A stretch of DNA of 5,768 bases from an uncultured Erysipelotrichaceae bacterium (GTDB lineage: Bacteria > Bacillota_I > Bacilli_A > RF39 > UBA660): NCBI GenBank assembly GCA_902766135.1, contig CACXCK010000021.1:1-5768 (forward strand), in the 5' to 3' direction. The notes beneath the pieces were generated by a model. The model was not told where the DNA came from and did no database searches. It saw nothing but the letters and a program-made list of their open reading frames with translations. Positions within the stretch are counted from its first letter, which is position 1, and each line of letters begins with the position of its first letter. The position numbers and the translations under genes were made by a program. Shown one piece after another: positions 1 through 5,765 of this stretch.

Positions 1-80
1 AACTTCCAATGTTGTTGTCATCTTAACACCATTTAAAGGATTCTCAATGAATTTAAATGTGTTCTTGTATTGACTAGAAG
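1..80. other. Unassigned window edge downstream of the broken PBP
   Basis: Recognisable transpeptidase sequence stops at position 81. In the PBP frame the minus strand runs only another 15 codons to a TAA at 33-35, and these residues do not resemble any PBP. In the frame shifted by one base, the minus strand stays open from position 81 to the window edge (a proline codon, then 26 codons ending KMTTTLEV). Reading that frame would restore the usual SCNP at the motif, but the residues beyond it still do not look like the family. On the plus strand an open stretch ends at a TGA at 81-83. I cannot assign any of these. A rearrangement, a frameshift or a mis-joined contig end are all possible. Confidence 0.4.
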
Positions 81-1127
81 GTTACAACTATTTTCAACAA
101 CCTGTAAATATGTTTGCATTCCATGCCCTTTATGCTTCCAACAATGTATTGTAGCCCCCTCAACTTTAATACTTCCATCATCATAATAAGTATCTTCAAA
201 TAAATTAACAGTTTTCTCTTCCAAAGTTGCAGCCAAAGTCATTATCTTAAACGTCGAACCAGGTTCATACATCATCCAAATAGGCAAATTACGATTAATT
301 GTTTCATAATCATAATCCTGATAATTATTAGGATTAAAATTAGGTCTTGAAGCCATCCCAAGAATTTCCCCATTCTGAGGATTCATCGCCACAATTATAG
401 CATGTTCTGGCGTATACTTGGTCATAATAGTATCTAGTTCTCTTTCTATTGCAAGCTGTAAATCTAAATCAATTGTTAAATATAAATTTATTCCATTTTG
501 AGGTTTTTCATAAACCTCAATATGTTCTAAAGACTCACCTTTACCATTAGAATAATACTTAATAGCCCCATCCTTACCAGTTAAATACTCATCATATACA
601 AGCTCTATCCCCGATAACCCTTGATTATCTATTCCAACATACCCAAGAACATGAGATAACACTTCATCATAAGGATAGTACCTCTTACTCTCTTTAACTA
701 AATATACTCCTTTATAATGAAGGGCCTCAATTTTATCAGCCACCTGAAAAGACAATCTCCTACCTTCCGGATGAACTCTTTCCATACTTGTTCTCTTACT
801 TACATGCTTATACATTTCTTCATAAGGCACATTAAGAATTTCACTTAAACTTCTTGCTACTTCTTCTTTATTTACAATCTGACTTGGCACAAGTATTAGA
901 CTAGTTGTCGTTAAATTAGTTGCAAGTTCCTTCCCATTTCTATCATAAATAATCCCTCTATCTGCCCCAATCGGTAAATCTCTACTCCACAAATCATTGG
1001 CTAAACTAGATAATTTATAATAATCAATAACCTCTATCCAAAAAACTCTGCCAATTATAACCAAAGAAACAAATAAACAAAAAAGAAAAAAGAATCTAAT
1101 GCGTTTATGAATTTCATAAAAAAACAT
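33..1127 (-). CDS. Class B penicillin-binding protein (SpoVD/FtsI-like), C-terminally truncated
   Basis: This is a membrane-anchored peptidoglycan DD-transpeptidase of the FtsI/SpoVD type. It has a short basic cytoplasmic start, a membrane segment at about residues 11-30, a dimerisation/linker domain starting at ADRGIIYDRNGKELA (55-69), and HVLGYVG (159-165). The transpeptidase domain has the catalytic SxxK as S291-T-F-K294 within EPGSTFK, and the SxN motif as S347-C-N349. The third motif, KTG, is absent because the frame breaks right after N349 (position 81). The product is 364 residues, where the family is usually 550-650, and the final 15 residues are unlike any PBP. As written the enzyme could not work. 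The ATG at 1127 is chosen because it gives the expected N-terminus and is preceded by AGGTAGGTG. Its place after a PASTA-type PBP is where spoVD sits in Bacillus-type clusters. A sporulation role cannot be inferred. Alternatives are a frameshift, a real pseudogene or an assembly artefact at the window edge. Confidence 0.8.
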   Translation of the reverse strand: MFFYEIHKRIRFFFLFCLFVSLVIIGRVFWIEVIDYYKLSSLANDLWSRDLPIGADRGIIYDRNGKELATNLTTTSLILVPSQIVNKEEVARSLSEILNVPYEEMYKHVSKRTSMERVHPEGRRLSFQVADKIEALHYKGVYLVKESKRYYPYDEVLSHVLGYVGIDNQGLSGIELVYDEYLTGKDGAIKYYSNGKGESLEHIEVYEKPQNGINLYLTIDLDLQLAIERELDTIMTKYTPEHAIIVAMNPQNGEILGMASRPNFNPNNYQDYDYETINRNLPIWMMYEPGSTFKIMTLAATLEEKTVNLFEDTYYDDGSIKVEGATIHCWKHKGHGMQTYLQVVENSCNLLVNTRTHLNSLRIL

Positions 1128-1150
1128 AGAATCACCTACCTAATTCTATG
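1125..1150 (-). promoter_or_regulatory. Hairpin enclosing the RBS and start codon of the second PBP
   Basis: On the minus strand, CATAGAAT (1150-1143) pairs perfectly over 8 bp with ATTCTATG (1132-1125). The last three bases of the second arm are the ATG start codon of the downstream PBP. The 10-nt loop (1142-1133) reads TAGGTAGGTG and contains the likely Shine-Dalgarno sequence. The arrangement could limit initiation on this gene relative to the four genes upstream, since it is the only junction in the operon with a gap (41 bp). The pairing is seen directly. A regulatory role is inference, and a stem with only two G-C pairs is modest in strength. Confidence 0.45.
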
Positions 1151-1168
1151 CTTAAAATAATAAAATAT

Positions 1169-3313
1169 TTAAGGCTCTAACTGCACTTCTAAAACCATGT
1201 TACTTATATCTAATTCCGTTTTAGCAGGAATACTTACCTTTTTAACCTTTCCATACCCCTCGATATGATATTTAAGGCCAATAAATTCACACAATCTTCG
1301 TATTTCATTTTCACTCCAACCTAAAACATCAGGCATCAAGAATGAATTCTCATTTGTCTTAAAAAATACTTTACTGCCACTTATTACTTTTGCATTAGCA
1401 AGAGGATATTGACTAATAATCGTATTACCATTCCCAAAAGTAATTACAGATAAATGTTTATCACTTAAACTTTTTACCACTTCATCTTTATTCTTATTCA
1501 TATAATCATCAAGAACTATTATTTTATCATCATCAACATCATTCTTCTCTTCCGTAACATTTACAATATTAGCGACATCCTTAATAGTATTAGAAATAGT
1601 AGTATATATATCCCCACTAGGGCCAACAAATTGCTTAGTCGCAAAATAAAATACATACTGTGGATTTTCATAAGGGAAAATTCCTAAAAACGACTTAATA
1701 TAATCATACTCACCTGTTAAATATCCCCCTCTTGGACTTGCAATTTGCGCAGTCCCAGTCTTTCCAGCAATAGTAACATTACTAGGAGCATATAATTTAT
1801 TATAACTAAAACTGTCATATACAACATTATAAAGTAACTTCTTCATCTTTTTGATATTCTCGCTACTAGCAATCTTTTCAGAATACACAGGCTCTGTTTC
1901 TGACAACACCTTACCAGTACTATCGGTAATTTTAGAAACTACATAAGGACTTGCCATCACACCATCATTAGCAAAAGCACTCATTGCCCGCATAAGTTGA
2001 ACAGGTGTAACTAATATTCCTTGACCAAAAGAAGCATTAGCAAGCTCTGATTCATAATTAATATCTATTAACCCAGCTTCCTCACCAGGAAGTGTAATTT
2101 TAGTCTTAGTACTAAAACCACATTTTAAATAATAATCATTTAACTTTCCGACCCCAAGTTCCAAAGCAAGCCTAGTGGCAGCAACGTTAGACGAATAAGC
2201 AAATCCCCTATCATAACTAATATTACCCCAACCAATATTATTAAAATCTTTAATTAAAGTATTATCAGATAACTTAATTGTTCCAGATGGATATAATTCA
2301 TCACCCTTATAAATACCATTTTCCATCGCTGCAAGCCATGAAAATATCTTCATTGTACTACCTGGTTCATACTGATAACTTACCAAAGGATTCATATAAC
2401 TTTTTAAATTATCTAGTGTATTAGGATTAAAATTAGGATTAGTAGCACTTCCAACAATAGCGCCCGTTTTAGCATCCATTATTGTAAAAAGAGCCCAATC
2501 TAACGACTTATCTTTTGAAAAATTAGTAATAGCATTCTCTAAAACATTTTGAACATCACTATCAATAGTTAAGTATACATTATTACCAGGTACTGCTTCT
2601 TCTACAATCTCATTTGCTATGGCCATCTTATAACCATACGCATCTTGTTGATACTCACGGTAACCATTACTTCCCTTTAATATATCATCATAATAAGCTT
2701 CAATCCCCATCTCGCCTTCAATTTCACCATCATCATTACTTCTAGCATAACCTAAAATATAAGAAGCCCAAGAAGAATTTAGATATTGTCTTTTCTTTGA
2801 CTGAGGTTCAAATTCAATACCTGGTAAATCGAGCTTCAATATTTCTTGTCTTTCATCTTCACCAATATGTCCCCATACACCTAATTCAACTTGATAACGA
2901 TCAAGTTCTAAATACGATAATATATCTTTAACACATTTAGCTTTTTCGTCATCCTTACGCGCCAAAACCTCACATAACTTATTAGCCGTATTATCCTTAT
3001 CTACAACATGTTTAGGATTCTTTTCATCAGTTGTTCTAGATGGAGATAAAATAGCAATTATTTTATATGAATTAGCGTTCTTAGCAAGTGCTTTACCATT
3101 AACATCATATATGATACCACGAGATGCAAAAAGCGTTTCCTTTGTCGTATTACGGCTGTTAGCAAAACTAGTTAAATCAATACCATCAACATTATTACTT
3201 AAAGATACATATCCAAGTTTAACAATTATTACACAGAAAAAAAACCCAACAATAATCATCGTTAGTCTTAAATTAAAACGAATGCTTCTTATTCTTGGGC
3301 TTTTATTACTCAC
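1169..3313 (-). CDS. pbpB: Division class B penicillin-binding protein with two PASTA domains (PBP2B/FtsI type)
   Basis: This is the septal peptidoglycan DD-transpeptidase, which acts at the outer face of the membrane with FtsW, FtsL and DivIC. It has a membrane segment at about residues 16-36, a dimerisation domain from SRGIIYDVNGKALAKNA (64-80), and ILGYAR (186-191). The transpeptidase domain is intact: SxxK as S319-T-M-K322 in EPGSTMK, SxN as S374-S-N376, and KTG as K518-T-G520 in GKTGTAQI. Two C-terminal PASTA-like repeats follow, at about 595-655 and 658-712; the second begins with the typical MPDVLGWS. The 714 residues match the length of Bacillus PBP2B closely. The start is GTG at 3311-3313, supported by GGGGAG at 3320-3325 six bases upstream and by an 8-nt overlap with the end of ftsL. 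The overlap implies translational coupling. I see no frame break or missing catalytic residue. The exact symbol varies between genomes (pbpB, pbp2B, ftsI). Confidence 0.95.
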   Translation of the reverse strand: MSNKSPRIRSIRFNLRLTMIIVGFFFCVIIVKLGYVSLSNNVDGIDLTSFANSRNTTKETLFASRGIIYDVNGKALAKNANSYKIIAILSPSRTTDEKNPKHVVDKDNTANKLCEVLARKDDEKAKCVKDILSYLELDRYQVELGVWGHIGEDERQEILKLDLPGIEFEPQSKKRQYLNSSWASYILGYARSNDDGEIEGEMGIEAYYDDILKGSNGYREYQQDAYGYKMAIANEIVEEAVPGNNVYLTIDSDVQNVLENAITNFSKDKSLDWALFTIMDAKTGAIVGSATNPNFNPNTLDNLKSYMNPLVSYQYEPGSTMKIFSWLAAMENGIYKGDELYPSGTIKLSDNTLIKDFNNIGWGNISYDRGFAYSSNVAATRLALELGVGKLNDYYLKCGFSTKTKITLPGEEAGLIDINYESELANASFGQGILVTPVQLMRAMSAFANDGVMASPYVVSKITDSTGKVLSETEPVYSEKIASSENIKKMKKLLYNVVYDSFSYNKLYAPSNVTIAGKTGTAQIASPRGGYLTGEYDYIKSFLGIFPYENPQYVFYFATKQFVGPSGDIYTTISNTIKDVANIVNVTEEKNDVDDDKIIVLDDYMNKNKDEVVKSLSDKHLSVITFGNGNTIISQYPLANAKVISGSKVFFKTNENSFLMPDVLGWSENEIRRLCEFIGLKYHIEGYGKVKKVSIPAKTELDISNMVLEVQLEP

Positions 3314-3620
3314 TTAAATCTCCCCGCGTTTCTAGAATATTCTTAATATTAGTATTATTATACGACAAACCTTTATTTGCTGCAACCTCTTGTATCTTAT
3401 CTAGACTTGCAAGTTCATCAACCTGCATACTTAAAGATTCATTAACTTCTTCTTGCTTCGTTACTCTTGTCTTCATTCTCTCCAAAGAAATATTAGTTTC
3501 AGAAAGCACAGCCTTTGTAAAAACAGTTGATATAGGAAATAGAAAAACTACAATAGCTATTAAAACATAAACAATTTTTTCACCTTTTAACACTTTTACA
3601 TGTTTCTTTTTCCTAGCCAT
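3306..3620 (-). CDS. ftsL: Cell division protein FtsL
   Basis: A small bitopic membrane protein of the divisome that joins DivIC/FtsB and regulates the septal synthase FtsW with its partner PBP. The 104 residues begin with a very basic cytoplasmic tail (MARKKKHVKVLKGEK), followed by a hydrophobic segment at about 16-36. An extracytoplasmic heptad-like coiled coil at about 40-75 (ISLERMKTRVTKQEEVNESL) then leads to VAANKGLSY, the short motif that usually ends FtsL coiled coils. FtsL sequences diverge strongly, so the assignment rests on topology, length (Bacillus FtsL is slightly longer) and the diagnostic position between rsmH and a class B PBP. The start at 3620 lies 4 nt after the rsmH stop, with AAAGGGTGTG just upstream. 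The TAA stop at 3306-3308 lies inside the beginning of the next gene. Confidence 0.9.
   Translation of the reverse strand: MARKKKHVKVLKGEKIVYVLIAIVVFLFPISTVFTKAVLSETNISLERMKTRVTKQEEVNESLSMQVDELASLDKIQEVAANKGLSYNNTNIKNILETRGDLSE
3320..3325 (-). promoter_or_regulatory. Shine-Dalgarno site fixing the GTG start of the PASTA PBP
   Basis: GGGGAG on the minus strand lies six bases before the GTG at 3313-3311, inside the 3' end of ftsL. It is among the strongest ribosome-binding sequences in the operon and supports the non-ATG start. The next in-frame methionine is residue 19, inside the membrane segment, and would remove the basic cytoplasmic N-terminus. Confidence 0.7.
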
Positions 3621-3624
3621 ATCT

Positions 3625-4545
3625 TCACACCCTTTCTACAATTCTAAGCTTTGCACTAGCACTTCTTGTATTTTCTATTAACTCTTCTTCACTCGGAAGA
3701 ATAGGTTTTTTATTTATTATTTTAACTTTAGGTTCAAACTCTTTAGGCACTTCTGGAAGTCCTTTAAAAGGTTCTGGAACCTCACTATACTTTTTAAATA
3801 CTTGTTTAACAATTCTATCCTCTAACGAATGAAATGTTACAACCACAAGTCTACCTCCAGGATTTAATAATTCAATTGCCTGAGGTAAAGCATTTTCTAA
3901 ACTTTTAAGTTCTTGATTAACTTCTATTCTAATTGCTTGAAAAACTTTTCTTTCTGGATGATTCTTATAATAGTATTTAGCTCCTACAGCACTTTCTATA
4001 ATATTAACGAGTTCTTTAGTTGTTCGAATTTCTTTTTTTTCTCTTTCTTTTACTATCTTAGATGCAATTACGCCACTTAACTTTTCTTCTCCATAACGAT
4101 ACATTATATCTCTTAAATCATTATAAGAATAAGTATTTAGAACAACTTTTGCATCCAACTCGCATCTTTTATCCATCCGCATATCAAGTACTTCATCTCT
4201 CATAAATGAGAAACCTCTATTCTCATCTAACTGAGGACTAGATACACCTAAATCAAATAAGATTCCATCGACATGTGACACACCACATTTTTCTAATTCG
4301 CACTTCATATTTTCATAATTACTATGAATAATTTGAAAGTTACTACCAATCTTACTTAATTCTTTAGAAGAATACTCTATTGCATCTTGATCTCGGTCAA
4401 AGGCGAATAGGAAACCCCTTTTTATTCTCCGTAAAATTTCACTAGAATCGCCTGCATAACCAAGTGTTGCATCAACTATAACGCTACTATCCTTGATGTT
4501 AAGACCTTCAATAGATTCTTTCTTTAAGACTGTATAATGTTTCAT
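3625..4545 (-). CDS. rsmH: 16S rRNA (cytosine(1402)-N(4))-methyltransferase RsmH (MraW)
   Basis: A SAM-dependent methyltransferase that modifies N4 of C1402 in the 16S rRNA decoding centre. The 306 residues are normal for the family. Hallmarks in order: the N-terminal HYTVLKKESIEGL (3-15), SAM motif I VDATLGYAGDSS (24-35), the acidic FAFDRDQDAI (48-56 region), FDLGVSSPQLD (97-107), GFSFMRDEVLDMRMD (111-125), YGEEKLS (151-157), HPERKVFQAIRIEVNQEL (196-213) and VVVTFHSLEDRIVK (234-247). Motif I departs from the more usual GG(A/G)GHS: a tyrosine replaces a glycine and an aspartate replaces the histidine. The ATG at 4543-4545 overlaps the mraZ TGA stop in an ATGA arrangement, so translation is probably coupled. 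Placement after mraZ and before ftsL is the standard dcw order. Confidence 0.97.
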   Translation of the reverse strand: MKHYTVLKKESIEGLNIKDSSVIVDATLGYAGDSSEILRRIKRGFLFAFDRDQDAIEYSSKELSKIGSNFQIIHSNYENMKCELEKCGVSHVDGILFDLGVSSPQLDENRGFSFMRDEVLDMRMDKRCELDAKVVLNTYSYNDLRDIMYRYGEEKLSGVIASKIVKEREKKEIRTTKELVNIIESAVGAKYYYKNHPERKVFQAIRIEVNQELKSLENALPQAIELLNPGGRLVVVTFHSLEDRIVKQVFKKYSEVPEPFKGLPEVPKEFEPKVKIINKKPILPSEEELIENTRSASAKLRIVERV

Positions 4546-4976
4546 GATTCATCACCCAAGAATAAATTCTCTGCTATATTACTTAGGTTCTCTTCATTTT
4601 CCATCATAAACGCATCCCAAGAATCTTTATCCCATATTTCAATTCGATCATTCGCGCCGATTATAACGCATTCACGGTTTAAACCGGCGTAATGAGCGAG
4701 TGGGGAGGTCACGCAAGTACGACCTTGACGGTCAAACTCACATTCAGTGGCACCTGAGAAAAAACTTCGGATAAATGTTCTTGCATCTCTCTTAGTAAAT
4801 GGTAAAGTATCTAATTTAGATACTAATTTTTCCCAATCCTTACTAGCATAGACATACAGACATTTCTCTAACCCCTTGGCAATAACAAAATGATTACCAA
4901 GCGCGTCGCGGAATTTAGAAGGCATAACAATACGTCCCTTGTCGTCAATATTATGATGATATTCACCCATGAACAT
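4542..4976 (-). CDS. mraZ: Transcriptional regulator MraZ
   Basis: A DNA-binding regulator with two SpoVT-AbrB-type domains that forms a ring and represses its own dcw operon. The protein of 144 residues begins MFMGEYHHNIDDKGR, the typical family start. The two conserved DxxGR motifs are DDKGR (11-15) and DRQGR (82-86). FFSGATECEFD (72-82) and VIIGANDRIEIW (104-115) are also characteristic. The frame stays open upstream to a GTG at 5009, but those 11 extra residues fall in the operator, have no ribosome-binding sequence and are not part of the family, so the ATG at 4974-4976 is preferred. A G-run (GGGGG, 4987-4983) six bases upstream can serve as Shine-Dalgarno and is also the end of the nearest operator box, so repressor binding and ribosome binding sites coincide in sequence. 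The stop overlaps rsmH by 4 nt. Confidence 0.97.
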   Translation of the reverse strand: MFMGEYHHNIDDKGRIVMPSKFRDALGNHFVIAKGLEKCLYVYASKDWEKLVSKLDTLPFTKRDARTFIRSFFSGATECEFDRQGRTCVTSPLAHYAGLNRECVIIGANDRIEIWDKDSWDAFMMENEENLSNIAENLFLGDES

Positions 4977-4985
4977 ATTTATCCC

Positions 4986-5020
4986 CCACTTTCTTCCACT
5001 GTGTTCCACTGTCTACCATT
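4986..5020 (-). promoter_or_regulatory. MraZ operator: AGTGG-type boxes at 10-bp spacing
   Basis: On the minus strand AGTGG occurs at 5010-5006, 5000-4996 and 4990-4986, each separated by exactly five bases. A degenerate fourth box, AATGG, sits one period further upstream at 5020-5016. The phase TGGRN-N5-TGGRN matches the known MraZ binding pattern of tandem TGGGN repeats with 5-nt spacers in Escherichia coli. The boxes cover the predicted transcription start (about 5014) and the leader up to the ribosome-binding G-run, so bound MraZ should block its own operon. Repeats and spacing are seen; MraZ binding is inferred from the family. Confidence 0.85.
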
Positions 5021-5049
5021 ATCTTACATTAAAATTATTTTCTTGTAAA
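5021..5049 (-). promoter_or_regulatory. Sigma-A-type promoter of the mraZ operon
   Basis: Minus-strand TTTACA (5049-5044) and TAAGAT (5026-5021) are separated by 17 bases. The -35 differs from TTGACA at one position; the -10 matches TATAAT at four of six. The predicted start is near 5014, giving a leader of about 38 nt before the mraZ ATG. Upstream (about 5053-5091) is nearly pure A/T with long A and T runs, which may act as an UP element. The weak -10, with MraZ boxes directly downstream, fits a repressible promoter. Confidence 0.65.
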
Positions 5050-5102
5050 GAGAATAAAAAAAAATATTTAAAAAAATAAATAACTTTACTTCTTTTTGAC
5101 AC

Positions 5103-5129
5103 AAAAAAACTAACCTTTTACAGTTAGTT
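5103..5129 (-). terminator. Rho-independent terminator of the large RNA
   Basis: Minus-strand AACTAAC (5129... region 5129-5123) pairs with GTTAGTT (5114-5108) across an 8-nt loop, and runs into a tract of seven T (5109-5103), the first two of which belong to the stem. It begins four bases after the end-pairing stem of the RNA. The stem has only two G-C pairs, so it may be leaky towards mraZ. Confidence 0.75.
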
Positions 5130-5133
5130 CTAT

Positions 5134-5727
5134 ATTTCGTTCTTTAAAAATTAGATACTGATGCTCCTCACATTAATTATCATACCAATTGATTTTTCAT
5201 TTCAGTCACTGGCCAGTAATTGTCCTCCCCTAGGAGCGACCTAGAGTATCAATTACCTACAACCACCAAAGAAGACTTGCACTTCCAAATTTCACTCACT
5301 TAGGATAATATTACTCACTGACTTAGGGCTTGTCTTCGGAGTTGAACCGAAGGGCCCGTGTAGATTTGAGCTACTTTAACTAGATTCTAACCTTATACTC
5401 TATCACTAGAGATCAACTACACGATGGCTTATTGGCATTTCTTCATTCTCTCTAAGAGCCACCTTAGTAAGAACAAAGATTATTCTTCGTTTATCTTTAC
5501 GAAAGCTTATTGTTGCCACGGTTAGGTCTATACCTTATCAACCAAGCATAATAACCACCCATACCTCTTTTGTTACTTTGTAACTCTCAAATCATTTATT
5601 ACTAAACAATTCTACTCAATCCCCAAAAAGACCTCTCTATCCGGTAATAAGTTCGAGCGTATGTTCCATACAAGGGGTTACCTTGTTTGTCATATGGTTC
5701 TAATATCTAATTTTCAAAGAACGAAAT
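5134..5727 (-). repeat. Inverted repeat pairing the two ends of the large RNA
   Basis: The arms are 5727-5702 and 5159-5134. In DNA, 23 of the first 24 positions are complementary. In RNA from the minus strand, the one exception (5715/5146) becomes G-U, and the next two positions add a G-U (5703/5158) and an A-U (5702/5159), giving 26 uninterrupted pairs. In plus-strand RNA the same positions would be C-A mismatches, so the pairing itself points to minus-strand transcription. It encloses 542 nt. Confidence 0.9.
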
Positions 5728-5764
5728 TGTATTAGCATTTTACAAAATAATTCCTTGTTTGTCA
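5681..5764 (-). repeat. 12-nt direct repeat spanning promoter and RNA 5' region
   Basis: TGACAAACAAGG occurs identically at 5764-5753, covering most of the -35 element and the start of the spacer, and at 5692-5681 inside the RNA, in the bulge and one arm of the 5697-5666 hairpin. The copies are 72 bp apart. The repeat is seen directly; its meaning is unknown. Confidence 0.6.
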
Positions 5765-5765
5765 A
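5737..5765 (-). promoter_or_regulatory. Strong sigma-A-type promoter of the large RNA
   Basis: Minus-strand TTGACA (5765-5760, perfect consensus) and TAAAAT (5742-5737, five of six) are separated by exactly 17 bases. The predicted start at about 5730 lies two or three bases before the RNA's end-pairing stem at 5727. The near-perfect match suggests strong housekeeping transcription. Only three bases upstream of the -35 are inside the window, so upstream regulatory sites cannot be judged. Confidence 0.85.

Larger units (their letters stand above)
5103..5730 (-). ncRNA. Large structured non-coding RNA of about 600 nt (ROOL-like candidate)
   Basis: The segment has a consensus promoter in front, a terminator behind, and no credible reading frame. 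Its ends pair over 26 bp (5727-5702 with 5159-5134), leaving almost no unpaired 5' leader. Hairpins visible on the minus strand, 5' to 3': 5697-5666 (10 bp with a 7-nt bulge), 5584-5572 (GTTAC/GTAAC), 5543-5520 (8 bp with a 4-nt bulge), a possible pseudoknot at 5503-5475, a 6-bp stem 5422-5417/5363-5358 enclosing CTCTA-GTGA-TAGAG (a GNRA-type loop, 5411-5398), 5357-5326 (GGGC/GCCC around CTTCGG/CCGAAG), 5254-5248/5193-5187, and 5246-5228 (7 bp, one G-U). The sequence is visibly richer in G+C blocks than its surroundings. Length, paired ends and a Bacillota host resemble ROOL (rumen-originating, ornate, large) RNAs, with GOLLD and OLE as more distant alternatives. I cannot confirm the family by eye, so this name is inference; the existence of a discrete structured RNA gene is well supported. 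Its function is unknown to me. Confidence 0.85.

Noticed and set aside
3111..3317. Plus-strand open frame of 68 codons
   Set aside because: It lies entirely antisense to the N-terminal region of the PASTA PBP, has no family resemblance and no ribosome-binding context.
3295..3570. Plus-strand open frame of 91 codons
   Set aside because: It is antisense to ftsL, and its hydrophobic look mirrors the low-complexity coding of the opposite strand.
4977..5009. Extended mraZ start at GTG 5009
   Set aside because: The 11 added residues are absent from the family, the codon sits inside an operator box, and the internal ATG at 4976 has the proper MFMGEY start with a G-rich sequence upstream.
5647..5660. 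tRNA-like GTTCGAGC (T-arm) on the plus strand
   Set aside because: No acceptor stem, anticodon arm or D arm can be built around it, and the transcribed strand is the other one.
5134..5727. Transposon or miniature inverted-repeat element bounded by the 24-nt inverted repeat
   Set aside because: There is no target-site duplication at the outer edges, a promoter and terminator sit precisely outside the arms, and the mismatches are wobble pairs in RNA.
5134..5727. Fragment of an rRNA operon, because the arms resemble 23S-flanking sequence
   Set aside because: The interior has no stretch I recognise as 16S, 23S or 5S rRNA; only the boxA/processing-like arm is similar.
5103..5730. RNase P RNA, tmRNA or 6S RNA
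   Set aside because: I see no GAGGAAAGTCC-type conserved block of RNase P and no tRNA-like paired ends with a T-arm and tag frame for tmRNA. The length is about three times that of 6S RNA.
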